Source: a virus. Taken from it: DNA of 63,602 nucleotides. Shown piece after piece: positions 41,001 through 51,122 of this stretch. A program made the translations under genes and the position numbers. The notes below the pieces were generated by a model. That model was not told the DNA's origin, ran no database searches, and was given only the letters and a program-made list of their open reading frames with translations. The stretch's first letter is position 1; every line of letters starts with the position of its first letter. The DNA lies in IMG/VR virus record IMGVR_UViG_3300046791_000392, positions 1 through 63,602 of that record; one strand, 5' to 3'.

Positions 41001-44000
41001 GACGGGAGATCACGCGCGAGATAGTTCCCGTCGGCTTTCCAGTTGCTGTCCACGTTGTGGACACGCGGTCCGGCGTCGCCCACCACGACGCCATCGACGT
41101 TATGCTCGGCGGCGTACCGGGCGAACCTCCTGCCGGCGAGCGCCGTGCGCTCGGGCGAGGTATCCGTGACGATGTTGGTGATCTCGAACAGCGTACGCCC
41201 TTGGGCGTCCTTGCGCGGCGTGTACTGGACACGAACCTCGGACTCCACCGTGTCGCTCGGGTTGGAGCGCAAGACCACTTCGCCGGGCGTGCGGTCATCG
41301 ACCATCATCTCGGCGGCGTTGACGTAGTTCCACATCATCCCGCGCGAGATCGGGCCCTGGCCGGCGCGGCTCTTCATCCAGTTGAGCAGGCCGGACCACT
41401 GCAGTTCGTGCATCGGCACGCCGTGCGTGGCCTTGCGGAAGTCCGACAGCCACTGGCCGGACGTGCCCGAGATCAAGGCTGAGCTTTGCACCGCCGCGCG
41501 CAGCGCCGGGAAGGCGTACGACGAGTAGATTTTCTGCGCCGTGCCGGGGTCGTCGTCGGTGAAGCTCTCGCCGGGATAGTCGTCCTTGGGATTGACCGCG
41601 ACTGACGCCAGGCCATCCGTTTTAGCCTTGGTGATCAGTTCCGCGATCATGTTGTCGGTGATCGGCTCGCTCTGGACACGCGGGATGCCGACGGTCGGAT
41701 CGCGCTCCTGGACATCGGCAATCGCCTGCTCGGTGTTCTCCAGCAGGTACAGGATCTCCTCGATGTCCTGCTTCTCGGTCGCCGGGACAAAGCCATAATC
41801 GCCGGGCGTGCCGAACTCGCCGGTCACCGTGCGGTAGACCGCGTCGCCGATATTGATGTTGTATTCCTGCGCGAACTGCCCGTCTGAGATCTCGATGCCG
41901 AAATCCTGCATCAGCATGCGCTGCGCACGGAAGGCCACGTCTTCCCAGTGCACGGCGCGCATCGCCTCGCGCAGGCTTAGCTCATTGAGCGTGACGGTGA
42001 CCGTCTTGCCTTCCTTGCCCAGCTGGCCTTCCATCGTGCGGCCAACACGGCCATAGCGCCGGCTCGACCCGTACTTCTGCTGCATCAGCGCTTCGGTGAT
42101 GCCGTGGGCAAGCTCGTGAAAAATTCTCCACGCCTCGGTGTAGGCGACATCCTTGAACGATGCTTCCGCCACGCGCGGGTCGTAGATCCACAGCGTGCCC
42201 TTGTGATAGCCATCGACCCGGGGTCGCGGCAGCACCGCCTCGATGCCCAACTCAGGATCGCTGACATACGAGAAACGTTTGACGTTGATGCGGAACTGCC
42301 GCTGCCAGTTCTTGAACCCCTCCGGATCGGCAATCGCCTTGTCCATCGGGTAGATCTTCAGCTGCTCGTTGGTGTCGATCCCCGGCTGCGTCTTGCCGAA
42401 ACGATTGTAGATCTGCATCTGGGCGAACGGCCCGGGATCGATGCCGGCGAACTCGCTGCTGTTGGCAAAATACGCGTCTACCTGGGCTCGTTGCTTTTTG
42501 CCGGTAGGGATTCGGGCGGCTCCGTCTCGGACGTCGATGGGTCCACCCACGGGTATTGATGGGGTAATTTGCCCACCGACCGTGTTGTCGCCCCCTTCGT
42601 GGGGGACGTCGATGCCGACAGCCCCAAATTCTTCGGCGATGATGCCCTCGGCCTTGGCCCGATGAACGTGAAGTTGGTCTGCGAGTCCAGGGCGAACGCG
42701 CTCCAGGGCTTCATGATAATCTTCGCCATTCGGTTTAGCCTCCCAGTCATTGCCAACGAGGCGGGCGTCCACCCGGCCCGGCGGGGACATCTCCAGGGTT
42801 TCGACGCCAGGATACGTCGCGACCGCCGCCTTGAGCGCCGCATGGAATGCATTGTCGTCCAGCGGCGCGTACGGCGTCCTGGACAGCGCCTTGAAATCCT
42901 CGCCGCTGAGATTGAAGAACAGGATCTTGTTGCCCTGAACCTTGTAGCCACCTTGCAGCGACGGATCGACCGCGATCACGTGATCCCACACGTGCTTTGC
43001 CTGTTCGGGCGACACCGTGTCGCCGGCGTCCGGGATCGTGATCGCGACCATCGCGGTCGGCTTCTGCAGCCAGTTGCCGTAGCCGGCGAGCCGCGTGATC
43101 AGCACGCTGTCCCGCAGGAACACGTAGCCGATGGCGTTGGACAGGGTTTCATTGGCCCAGTCCGGCATCGGGATGCGCGTCTCGATGGACGGGTTCTGCA
43201 TCGCCATGAAGCCGCCGCTGGCGACGTTGAACAACGGATTGAACTTATGCGCCCCGACCGTGGTCACGACCGCCGGCAGGAGTTCCACGACCATGCGCTC
43301 GGTGACGCGCTTGCGCCACTCGTACGGCATCGCCGCGACCATCTCGCCGACCATGCGCTTGTTGGTCGGCGTGATCTCGTAATGCAGCGAGCGGTCGCTG
43401 AGCTTGATGAAGTCGCCGTAGTTGCGCGTGTCCTGGTCGGCCTTGCGGTCACTCTCCTGCTTGATGCCGCACCAGATCGCCGCCTGGACCTCCTCGACCT
43501 TCCAGCCCAGCGCGTCGGCCAGGGCGGTGATGATCAGGCGCGAATGCTCGAACTGCTGCGGATCGGGATTGTCGGTGTCGTAGCCCAGCGCCCGCATCAT
43601 CCAGCGGTCGGTCACCGCGACGTAGTCGTCAACCAGGTTGAGGTGCTGCGCCATCGCGCGATAGAACGCCTGGGTCTTCTGCGCACTGCTCGACCACTTG
43701 CCCGTCTCCTTGATCATGTTGGCCATGACCTGGGACGTCTCGAACCCGACCTGCTTGATGCCGAGTTCGGGATACGACCCGATGGGCATGTGCGGCCGGA
43801 TGGCTTCCTGCGCCATCGCGCTCAAGGTCTGCGTGGTATTGCCTCCCACGGCCTGTCCAGGGGACGTGGCGGCGAGATACTTCATGAAGTGCAGGGCGAA
43901 CTCGCCGAAGCGGTCGCTCACGATCTTCGCCGTGAGTTCGTACCAGCGCTTGCCGGACCCGTCCGCGCCCTCGCCGCTCTTTGCCAGGCTGAGCAGGCGC

Positions 44001-47000
44001 GTGATCGCCGTCATGTTCTGCGGCGCGCCCATCAGCACGTTGAGCTTGTAGGCCTCCTTGAACGAGTAGTCCTTGACGCGCGTGACCGCCGCATCGAACA
44101 CCTTGTTCTTGGTGTCCATCGGCAGGTCTGTCCACGTCGCGCCCAACTCGCGCTTCATGCCCTTCTCGAACCGCGAGCGCAGATTTTTCCCGCGATAGAG
44201 AATGGCGAAATAGGTGGCGGCGGCCTCGCGCGCGGCGACGGAGTTCCCATCGCCCGATGCGCGCTTGGCACGAAGCTCGGCGTCGGTCGCCACTTCGTAT
44301 TCGCCGGTTATCGGGTCCGGCGTCCGCGACTGGCGCTGCAGCGTGTAGCTGGACAGGTCGATGTGCAGCTGCGCCGCGAGATCGTTGAACACCGACGTGA
44401 TGATGTCCCGGCCCAGAACCCAGTCCAAACCGTCCGCGACGTACTGCACGATGCGACGGATGAACTCGGCGATGTAGGTCCCTAGCGACGGGTCCTGTCC
44501 CGGCGCCAGTTTCTCGAACGCCGTCGCGTAACGCCCACCTAGGGCGGCTTCGACTTTTAACGCGAGGAACTCGTTCGCCAGCACCGCCGGCGTGTTGTCC
44601 TTGTTCGGGTCGTTCGGCTCGCCGGTCGGCGCGTAGAGATCCAGCACCTCCTGGAACGTTGGATCGTTGGACATGTTCAGCGTGAGCTTCGACCACAGCG
44701 TGGTCAGGTCGGCGTCGGTCTGCCCGCTCAGGCCGACCATGAAGTGCGTCAGTTCGTGCGCGACATCCTGGACAGCCTTGGCACGCGACGCGGGCGTCGC
44801 ATCGGGCGCCCGCAAGGCGATGGACGTCCGGCGAATGCCGTCGGCCAGCGCACGCACGCGAGAGCCGAGATACATCGCAGCGGTGTCGGGATCGGAGAAC
44901 CGGGCCTGCTTGCCCTGCTTGACCAGGGTCGCGTCGGCCTGCGCCGCCCAGTTGGCGAAGTCGATGATGTCCAACTCGGAAAGCGCCGGCCCGATGTGGC
45001 GCTCGAAATGCTGGAGCATCTTGCGCAGTGCACGGCGCTCGCGACGCGGCAGATCCGCGTAGAACTCCATGATGCCGTCGATGCCCCGTTTAAGCGTACG
45101 GCGCACTTCGCCGGCCAGGCGCTGGGTCGCGCTCGCCGTGCTGGCCTTGGAGATCTTACGGAAAAACTGATCTGCTTCGGCCGCCGGCATGCCGGCGTCG
45201 ATCAGGTCCTGCTCGCTGAACACCTCGGGGAGCTTGATGCCGAGACGGATCGCGCGCTGGTCGAGTTCCGACCGGATCTCGCCCGGGAGATCTTCCAAGA
45301 GCACGCGCTTGGGTGTGAGCGTGGCCTTGGCCGCCGATAGCGTCTCGCTGGTGCGCTTGTTCGCCGTCGCCTGCTGGCCCGACGTCTGCGTGAGCCCTTC
45401 GAGTTCAAGCTGCTCCTGATCGGTGAGCGGCGGCGGCTTCAAGGGCTCGTGCTTGATGCCGGCCGGGGTGGTCTGATCCTTGACGGCGCCAGAGCCGGCT
45501 TCCGGGAACGTCGTGCTCTGCTGACGCTTGACCGCAGCATCCGCCGCCTGGTTGGCGGCCTGCTGTTCCGGCGTGACCTGCTCGCCCTCGCGCTGGAGGT
45601 TGAGCCCCAGCTGAGTACCCTTCGCGGGCGGCTGCGCGGCGCGCGTGTCCCGGCCTGTCCGGGCCTGTCCACCGGTCGTGTCCACGGCGGCTTGCTGCTC
45701 GGCGCGGGCCTGTGCTTCGCGACCCACACGCTCGGCCTCCATGCGCATCCGGGCAAGCCTGACCATGTGCTGGCCTTGCGGGGACAGCACCAGGTTTTCC
45801 GAATTGGTGTTGTCCAGCTGCATGACCTGGCCGGTGCCGACGAAATAATCCTTGCCGTCCTGCCCGACCACACGCTGTTTGCCGCCCGTACGCGAAATGG
45901 GTTGGCCGTTCTCGTCGCTGGCGAGCACGATGGTCTGGCCGCGCTGGCCCTTGGATGGTGGCCGCTGCAGCACCCACACGGGACGATTGACCATGCGGAT
46001 CGGATCGCGCAGCAGATCGATCACTTCGCGGTTGGCTTCGATCTCGCGCATGCGCGCCTGGACTTCGGGGCGCGCCGCCTGCTCGGGCGGCATATTACGC
46101 ATGCGCTCGAAATCGGCCTCGGACTGCAGCAGGTAGTTATAGAACTCCAGGCTGAAGCCAACGATGGGATCGCCGACATAGTCGGGGCGGGACTTCTTCC
46201 ACGCCGCGTCGATGTCGCGAATGCGCTGCTGCTGCGCGCGCAGGAACTCGGTGCGATCCTCACGAGGAGGAAGTGCGAAGTACTCCTGCTCGCGGCCCTC
46301 GATGCCGGAACGCGGCGGCGAGAAATCCACGTTGGGTCCGCCGGCGCCGCCGGCACCGCCGGGACCGCCGGGACCGTTGGGTCCGTTCGGGTCCGGTCCG
46401 GGAAGCCCCGGCATGCCGCCGGGACCATTGGGGCCGGGCGGGGCACCGCCCATGAACGTGCCACCTTGTGCCGAACCCCACCCTCCCGGAGGTGGCGTTC
46501 CTCCTGGCGGCGCCGCCGGCAGATTGCCGGGGTTGAGCCCACCAGGGTTATGCACGCGCCGCCCGCCGGGCAGCATGCCCAGGATCGTCTGGATCAGCAC
46601 GCCGCCGGCGAAACCGCCGATGCCGCTGTCCACCGTGCCTTGATACCAGTCGCGGCTCGGATCGTAGCTCACGAGGTGCGACGCGATCATGTTTTGCGCG
46701 ACTTGCTGCGCAATCTCGGTGCTGGCCTCGGAGAACCCGGTTTCGAGCAGACGATAGCCGGTGTTGCCGAAACGCCGCGTGATCGCGCGCTGGATGGCAT
46801 TGCCGGTGGTCGCGTCCACCAGGCTGAACGCGCGGAACACCGGAAGCGAATCTAAAGCTCCTCCTATTGCGCCATTCAAGCGCGACGCCGCGATCACGTC
46901 ATCGAAGCTGGCGCCGTGCTGGACAGCATCGCGATACGTGTCGGCGCCGTTCTGCGGGAAGCTCGTGAGCCCGAAACCAATACGGGCACCAGTTTGCGCC

Positions 47001-47962
47001 GCGTTGCGCCCGATGATGCCGCCGAGATACGGCACGGCACGCGCTGCTGCCAATGCCCGCGCGCCGACGCTGGCGGCAAGCACGGCACCGCCTGCTGCCG
47101 GCGCGCCGAAGCCAGCGGTAGCATACGACACGCCGGCGGCAAGCAGCACCGTCTGGATCGTGCCGATGGCGTTGCCGACGACCGGCGCGAAGATGTTGAC
47201 CATCCAGTCGTCGCGATGTTCCGGATTGATCGGGAACTGCTCGGCGAGAAACCGGTCAACCGCGTCGGCGCTTTGCTGCAGAGGTCCTTCCTGCTGGCCC
47301 GCGAGGATCTGCATGCCGCGTGGAATGTCCCCGCCGGCGGCACGGGCGTAGGACTCGGCGCCGGCATTGAACACCGACGACGCCCAGCTGATGTTGCGCG
47401 ACGCCGCCAGCTGGGGCGATAGCTCCTGCTCGGTGGCGCGCGCCGCTTCCTCCGGGTCGGGCAACGGAAGATTGTCCAGACCCTGCGGCTGGGTGCCGGC
47501 ATTGGGCGATGTTTCCGACGGCGTCGTGATCGACGGCGCCGGCTGAGCGTAGCCTCCGGGTGCACCGCCGGCGCCCGGTACGCGCTCGCGCCGAAACGCC
47601 AGGGCCTGCCAGCGCGCGCGCTCCGGTATCCAGTCCGGCACCGGGCCCTCGGTGACACGCCGCGTGTACGGTCCACCGGGCCCGGTGCCGGGAATGGTGG
47701 CCCATGCAGTATTAGGCGGAAGCGGCGTCCCGTCCGGGGCGTAGTTTTGCGTCGGCGCCGGCGGCTGGAACAGCGGTGCGACCGGCGCCGGCAGCGCCGC
47801 ATCCGTCGCGCGCGCGGCGTCTTCTGCCGGCGGCAGATGATCGGGCGGTGGCGGCGGGACCTGGGCGACCTGCGGCAGCGGTGCATCGAGCGTACCGGGC
47901 GCACGCGGCTGGCTTCCCGGTACGGTGTCCTGCGGCTCCCACGGATCATCAAGACGGGCCAT
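38060..47962 (-). CDS. Giant polyvalent internal virion protein
   Basis: 3300 residues. Pro-rich N-terminus, hydrophobic Ala/Gly stretch near 261-317, Gly/Pro-rich linker near 460-530, a first zinc-peptidase-type HELTH at 1069-1073, a second HELAH at 1949-1953, a GNAT acetyltransferase-like region near 2300-2410 (YLPPNQRGAGEGSRIV, FWRSQGY), long helical segments, a membrane helix near 3102-3129 and a Gly/Arg/Asp-rich tail with repeated DPYGGG. This matches the large polyvalent proteins thought to be injected with DNA to disarm host functions. Whether it is cleaved is unknown. It follows the transglycosylase and precedes the fibres. Confidence 0.85.
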   Translation of the reverse strand: MARLDDPWEPQDTVPGSQPRAPGTLDAPLPQVAQVPPPPPDHLPPAEDAARATDAALPAPVAPLFQPPAPTQNYAPDGTPLPPNTAWATIPGTGPGGPYTRRVTEGPVPDWIPERARWQALAFRRERVPGAGGAPGGYAQPAPSITTPSETSPNAGTQPQGLDNLPLPDPEEAARATEQELSPQLAASRNISWASSVFNAGAESYARAAGGDIPRGMQILAGQQEGPLQQSADAVDRFLAEQFPINPEHRDDWMVNIFAPVVGNAIGTIQTVLLAAGVSYATAGFGAPAAGGAVLAASVGARALAAARAVPYLGGIIGRNAAQTGARIGFGLTSFPQNGADTYRDAVQHGASFDDVIAASRLNGAIGGALDSLPVFRAFSLVDATTGNAIQRAITRRFGNTGYRLLETGFSEASTEIAQQVAQNMIASHLVSYDPSRDWYQGTVDSGIGGFAGGVLIQTILGMLPGGRRVHNPGGLNPGNLPAAPPGGTPPPGGWGSAQGGTFMGGAPPGPNGPGGMPGLPGPDPNGPNGPGGPGGAGGAGGPNVDFSPPRSGIEGREQEYFALPPREDRTEFLRAQQQRIRDIDAAWKKSRPDYVGDPIVGFSLEFYNYLLQSEADFERMRNMPPEQAARPEVQARMREIEANREVIDLLRDPIRMVNRPVWVLQRPPSKGQRGQTIVLASDENGQPISRTGGKQRVVGQDGKDYFVGTGQVMQLDNTNSENLVLSPQGQHMVRLARMRMEAERVGREAQARAEQQAAVDTTGGQARTGRDTRAAQPPAKGTQLGLNLQREGEQVTPEQQAANQAADAAVKRQQSTTFPEAGSGAVKDQTTPAGIKHEPLKPPPLTDQEQLELEGLTQTSGQQATANKRTSETLSAAKATLTPKRVLLEDLPGEIRSELDQRAIRLGIKLPEVFSEQDLIDAGMPAAEADQFFRKISKASTASATQRLAGEVRRTLKRGIDGIMEFYADLPRRERRALRKMLQHFERHIGPALSELDIIDFANWAAQADATLVKQGKQARFSDPDTAAMYLGSRVRALADGIRRTSIALRAPDATPASRAKAVQDVAHELTHFMVGLSGQTDADLTTLWSKLTLNMSNDPTFQEVLDLYAPTGEPNDPNKDNTPAVLANEFLALKVEAALGGRYATAFEKLAPGQDPSLGTYIAEFIRRIVQYVADGLDWVLGRDIITSVFNDLAAQLHIDLSSYTLQRQSRTPDPITGEYEVATDAELRAKRASGDGNSVAAREAAATYFAILYRGKNLRSRFEKGMKRELGATWTDLPMDTKNKVFDAAVTRVKDYSFKEAYKLNVLMGAPQNMTAITRLLSLAKSGEGADGSGKRWYELTAKIVSDRFGEFALHFMKYLAATSPGQAVGGNTTQTLSAMAQEAIRPHMPIGSYPELGIKQVGFETSQVMANMIKETGKWSSSAQKTQAFYRAMAQHLNLVDDYVAVTDRWMMRALGYDTDNPDPQQFEHSRLIITALADALGWKVEEVQAAIWCGIKQESDRKADQDTRNYGDFIKLSDRSLHYEITPTNKRMVGEMVAAMPYEWRKRVTERMVVELLPAVVTTVGAHKFNPLFNVASGGFMAMQNPSIETRIPMPDWANETLSNAIGYVFLRDSVLITRLAGYGNWLQKPTAMVAITIPDAGDTVSPEQAKHVWDHVIAVDPSLQGGYKVQGNKILFFNLSGEDFKALSRTPYAPLDDNAFHAALKAAVATYPGVETLEMSPPGRVDARLVGNDWEAKPNGEDYHEALERVRPGLADQLHVHRAKAEGIIAEEFGAVGIDVPHEGGDNTVGGQITPSIPVGGPIDVRDGAARIPTGKKQRAQVDAYFANSSEFAGIDPGPFAQMQIYNRFGKTQPGIDTNEQLKIYPMDKAIADPEGFKNWQRQFRINVKRFSYVSDPELGIEAVLPRPRVDGYHKGTLWIYDPRVAEASFKDVAYTEAWRIFHELAHGITEALMQQKYGSSRRYGRVGRTMEGQLGKEGKTVTVTLNELSLREAMRAVHWEDVAFRAQRMLMQDFGIEISDGQFAQEYNINIGDAVYRTVTGEFGTPGDYGFVPATEKQDIEEILYLLENTEQAIADVQERDPTVGIPRVQSEPITDNMIAELITKAKTDGLASVAVNPKDDYPGESFTDDDPGTAQKIYSSYAFPALRAAVQSSALISGTSGQWLSDFRKATHGVPMHELQWSGLLNWMKSRAGQGPISRGMMWNYVNAAEMMVDDRTPGEVVLRSNPSDTVESEVRVQYTPRKDAQGRTLFEITNIVTDTSPERTALAGRRFARYAAEHNVDGVVVGDAGPRVHNVDSNWKADGNYLARDLPSGVKFRARLVPKTNTAFISMIYLPPNQRGAGEGSRIVRKFEKTAAEQGVRRIEGEALPPSVPFWRSQGYIVAPEPDERTGLHAMTKYVGPIDAKAQAIADKARVPVVTARDVMDQLAQDFGTAVQTTRFAVQNQAQAENPSPPSETQETPATMIVGHALPFNAQMEDSVDKEASEVYLRRIRRIPGYQPAPGDPRWRKWWANYSHFLVGLDWLFMQSSKQIRVLSGWVKHGYELGNMFRRDPASFVATRTTGVINEDYHSVVQGIIGPQLEALRQKIEPLSRAARREIPLAMRGANVNPATGRVQLSHLTAADALWFRQWMDSILDFTNDHMNGHSIWGTANGVQHVTGADHIKRLPNYFPQIWELDGKFGAGPFRGVAKNIVAHEFFKGLGVGRGKPNQDELIDDLIDNVMGEGGYVSYAATNQWKTGTVTKLTARTRERLLKIPAHISVPVTVGGVTADVTINDLLNNNPMTILPQYAIGMARHGEFNRRFGPKGEDIDRMIAGIQADRKAAGMPRLAGQDLFDLIRQVQANFNTLQTRPSRPFNRAQEGLKAAVNTNMLFFTTLASLPEAMMSGVRLGMRGQFYALTGGFNQIFRTITLQGDSNARRIARDVGVLRDHLQSQLLDFASTHASFAVGRWNIDPNNISNWAFWGTFLTAWTNLGKTMAVNAAIRTLPHWGEQASAGGRFAGHYMRWLREVGLTPADVQGIDPDTYQPGTNLKFDAAIRQITQEIIIEPTAGMKPAWMSDPRFKLVAQIKNFAVGFGNTVVQRPIREMGHGNPFPLIWLVGYAALAALTAKLWEWYQYGDAGNPAWHRAGMDDSPAKQMLMRMIGRGGIAGPYQFIVDVITMGRTATGGSAAGQWVPAATLGDRLQNFIGGAARWMIAGFDSPRDVHTMMNNATLLVPGLSQLGGFRQYLVDQIAPAPGRPPTPFPTWTGTPIPHGGRQRGGPSDPYSGGGQRDPYGGGRGRDPYGGATR

Positions 47963-47963
47963 C

Positions 47964-49661
47964 TTAGCTGACCGTGCTCAGCTGGCGCGTGACTTCGTAC
48001 ACGATGTGATCGACCAAGGCTGGTGAATACCGGCGCCGCACGGCATCGGGCAAGGCCGCGAGCAGCTGTTCCCGGAGCGCCCGGCGCTCCGTCGGATTGA
48101 CCGACGATGTGATGCGCGTCGCGATGCTGCGGATCGTGAGATCGATGTACTGGTTGACCGAACCTTGCTCCTGCGCCGTCGGTGCGCGCTGGGTGACGTT
48201 GCCGGTCGGCGTGCCCTGCGGTTGCGTGGTCAACGTGCCGCTCCCGCCGCTGAACCGGGGGAGAGAATTACGATCCGGTCCGTCCCAGCCGCCGGCGCCG
48301 GCACCGATGCGTTCGATGTAGGCTTGGGTTTCGCGTGGCATGTTCGCGTACAGCGTCTGGCGCGGCACGCCGTTCGGGAAGCGGTTCATCATGCGGTTGA
48401 GATTTTCCGGGCCCCAGTTGTAGGCCGCGAGCGCCAACATGACGTCGCCGTTGTAATCCCGCAGCTGCTTGGCGAAATACGCCGTGCCGACGCGGATGTT
48501 CCCGTATGGGTCGGTGATCGGCCGGCCCTCGCGCAGTTCGCGCGCGACCTGGTTGTAGGTGCTCGGCAGCACCTGGGCGACGCCGAACGCGCGCTCGGTA
48601 CGCCCGGGAATCACTGGCCCCTGGACCATCTGGCCGCCTTCGCCGGACCCGAACACCGCCGCGAGAAGCCCCGGCGAAATATTGAACTCGCGCCCCGCTG
48701 CTTCGATAGGGCCTTGGAAATTCTGCAACGTGCGCTGGGTGCGGGCTTCTTCGGTGGCGCCGGAGCGGCCGACCTGCGTTGGCTGTCCACTCTGTCCAAC
48801 CTGTCCAGGCTGTCCAGTCGGTGGAAGTGCCGTCGTGCCCGGCGTCCCACTTCCGGTGCCCGTCTCCGGACGCCGGGCACGCGCGCGTGACTCGTCATAC
48901 GTCAGCGCCCCCGCCGACGGCCACCACCCGGTGAGCGGCATGCCGGTGCCGCGCGGCGTCACGGTGATGCCGGGCGCCATGTCGGCGTAGATGCCTTGCA
49001 TGATCGTACCGAGACTGCGCCGGTCCATCGGCAGCTGCATCGGCAGGCGATTTTCCATGCTGCGGAGCATGCGCGCGCGCGCATCGGCGTAGAGCGGGTT
49101 CGGCATCATGCCGCCGCGCGGGTTGGGCACGAAGTAATCGGGCATCTGCGGCGCCAGCGCGTCATCGATCACCGTGCCCATGACGACGCGCATCTCTTCC
49201 CATTCGTTGGGATTGAGCGTCGTGCGTTGGCGGTTTTGTTGCGCCTGCTGGCGCTGCAGCAGCAGGTCCTGCTGCTGCTGGAACAGCCGCATCTGCGACG
49301 CCTCGGCGTCTTGCGCGTGCTGCTGCTGCGAAATCTCCGCAGCATTACGGGCTGCATCCTCGCGCTCGGCCTGAAGGTTGATCCGTGCCGAGAACGGATA
49401 CTGGAGCATCCCCTGGCCCGACACGCCGGGGCCAACCGGACCGGACGCCCGCTGCAAACGAGCCAGCGTGTCCTCGGTCCCCGGGCGGAAATTCTCGGGC
49501 ACGAAGAACGTCGCGTAATCCTCACCCCGAGAACCATGAGCAATCGCCTGCTCGGTCAGGCGCTGCTGCTCGGTGCGGTCGGCCTGCTCGCGCTCGGTCG
49601 TGCCTTGCTGCCAGCCGGTGGCAATCTGGCCCAGCGTGCGCGCGATGTCCTCGAACGCCAT
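47964..49661 (-). CDS. Virion lytic transglycosylase
   Basis: 565 residues. The first 300 residues are Gln/Glu-rich helices and low-complexity linker. The SLT domain spans about 320-460: catalytic-type glutamate in VFGSGEGG (E341), AFGVAQVLPSTY, AAYNWGPENL. Such enzymes sit in the virion and open peptidoglycan during DNA entry; together with the giant protein downstream this fits an ejection machine. The glutamate context (GSGEGG rather than ESGG) is slightly off consensus. Confidence 0.85.
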   Translation of the reverse strand: MAFEDIARTLGQIATGWQQGTTEREQADRTEQQRLTEQAIAHGSRGEDYATFFVPENFRPGTEDTLARLQRASGPVGPGVSGQGMLQYPFSARINLQAEREDAARNAAEISQQQHAQDAEASQMRLFQQQQDLLLQRQQAQQNRQRTTLNPNEWEEMRVVMGTVIDDALAPQMPDYFVPNPRGGMMPNPLYADARARMLRSMENRLPMQLPMDRRSLGTIMQGIYADMAPGITVTPRGTGMPLTGWWPSAGALTYDESRARARRPETGTGSGTPGTTALPPTGQPGQVGQSGQPTQVGRSGATEEARTQRTLQNFQGPIEAAGREFNISPGLLAAVFGSGEGGQMVQGPVIPGRTERAFGVAQVLPSTYNQVARELREGRPITDPYGNIRVGTAYFAKQLRDYNGDVMLALAAYNWGPENLNRMMNRFPNGVPRQTLYANMPRETQAYIERIGAGAGGWDGPDRNSLPRFSGGSGTLTTQPQGTPTGNVTQRAPTAQEQGSVNQYIDLTIRSIATRITSSVNPTERRALREQLLAALPDAVRRRYSPALVDHIVYEVTRQLSTVS

Positions 49662-49664
49662 GGC

Positions 49665-51113
49665 TTACGTCCGCGCCTGGTTGGCCGCCAGCTGCTGCGA
49701 GAACGGCGAGTTGGCGAGCACGCGCGTCATGTTGGAGAAGTCCATCTGCGGTACGAGTTGGTTCACGTAGTTTCCGACAGCGGTGAGGTTCGCCGCCTGC
49801 TGCGCCGCCGTCTGGTTGGTCACCGCCGCCGTGCGGTTCCACTCAGCAAGGGCTTGATTCCATGCCGAGTAGGCGTTGGTTTCGATGTTGGCGATATTAT
49901 CGGCCTTGGCCTTGTCCAGGGCCGCGAGCGCATTGGTATAGACCGTGGACCGCAGCATTCCCCGGGCAGCGAACTTGGCTTCGAGCCCGCTCGCGGTCGT
50001 CGCGTATTGCTCGTTGATCGCGCGCGTCGCGCGCTCGCCGAACAATCGCCGGAACTCGGCGCCATCGGGTGGTGTGCCCGGCGTCGGTTGCTGGGCCTGG
50101 AGATCGCGTAAAGTCTGGGCGGCGATGTCGGCGCGCGACGCCCCGAATAATGGAACAAGCATGCTCCCGATCTGGACAGCCTGCATAGCAGCGCTGACCG
50201 GGTTGGCGGCGGCAGCGTCAGCCAGGCTTGTCCAGGCCCGGTCGAACCAGTTGCCGTCCACCCGGGTGCCGCCGCCGGCACGCGACTGCATGCTGCCGAT
50301 ATCGACGGACGGTGCCGCCGCCGCCGGCGGTGTGCCCGCCGGCGCAGTCGGCGCAGTCGGCGTGGTCGGCGCTACGGTGGCATGCGGCACCGGATGCACA
50401 GGACCTGGCTGTGCTGTCGTGTCGAGACTGCCGGGAGCCGGGGTCGCTGCCGGCGTGTCCAGCGGCGGCACAGGAGGCTGCGGCCCGCCACCCGGCATCG
50501 ACGGCGGTGGCACCGGTGCCCAAGCATCGGGGAAATCCCCAGGCGTCAGCTGCGCCCGGGCGCCCGTGCCAAGATCGGTCGTCGCATCGGATAGCTCGCC
50601 GCGATAGCCAGGCGTGTCGGCACTCACGGTGCTGACCGGATAAGCGCGTCCGTTGAACGGGCTCTGCGTCGCCGGATCGGTCGGCTGTCCGGCGAACGGC
50701 GCCAGCGGCGTGCGCGTGACGCTTTCGTCATAGCCGGGGTAGCCCGAGATCGCGCCGTTGCCCCGGTCAGTCAGGCCAGGAACAGCGCTCCCCGGGCTCG
50801 TTCCGCCGCTGCCGGACAGCTGGTTCCACACGTCGCCGAAATTGCCGACGGCGCCGAACGCCTGGCCAGCGTTGTACCCACCAAGACCGATCTGCAGCGC
50901 GCCGGTTGCCTTGTCCAGGTCCGAGTGCCCGGGGCCAAACGTGCTGGCGGCACCCGATGCGACGTTCGCCACGCTCGAAAGACCTTGGAGTGCCGTGCCC
51001 CAGTCGCCCAGGCTGTCGAACGCGCCGGCGCCCGACGCAAGCCCTGCGGCGCCGGCGCCAATACGAAATGCCGGGCTGGACAGGACATCGGTGATCTGGC
51101 TCCAGAAACTCAT
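49665..51113 (-). CDS. Internal virion protein, SFW-type
   Basis: 482 residues. Starts MSFWSQITDVLSSP, then small-residue helices (AGAAGLASGAGAF), a long Pro/Ala/Thr-rich linker (about 200-290), and a helical C-terminal domain rich in Ala/Gln. Location between tail tubular B and the transglycosylase is where T7-like phages encode internal core proteins. Confidence 0.72.
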   Translation of the reverse strand: MSFWSQITDVLSSPAFRIGAGAAGLASGAGAFDSLGDWGTALQGLSSVANVASGAASTFGPGHSDLDKATGALQIGLGGYNAGQAFGAVGNFGDVWNQLSGSGGTSPGSAVPGLTDRGNGAISGYPGYDESVTRTPLAPFAGQPTDPATQSPFNGRAYPVSTVSADTPGYRGELSDATTDLGTGARAQLTPGDFPDAWAPVPPPSMPGGGPQPPVPPLDTPAATPAPGSLDTTAQPGPVHPVPHATVAPTTPTAPTAPAGTPPAAAAPSVDIGSMQSRAGGGTRVDGNWFDRAWTSLADAAAANPVSAAMQAVQIGSMLVPLFGASRADIAAQTLRDLQAQQPTPGTPPDGAEFRRLFGERATRAINEQYATTASGLEAKFAARGMLRSTVYTNALAALDKAKADNIANIETNAYSAWNQALAEWNRTAAVTNQTAAQQAANLTAVGNYVNQLVPQMDFSNMTRVLANSPFSQQLAANQART

Positions 51114-51122
51114 GACGTCCTC

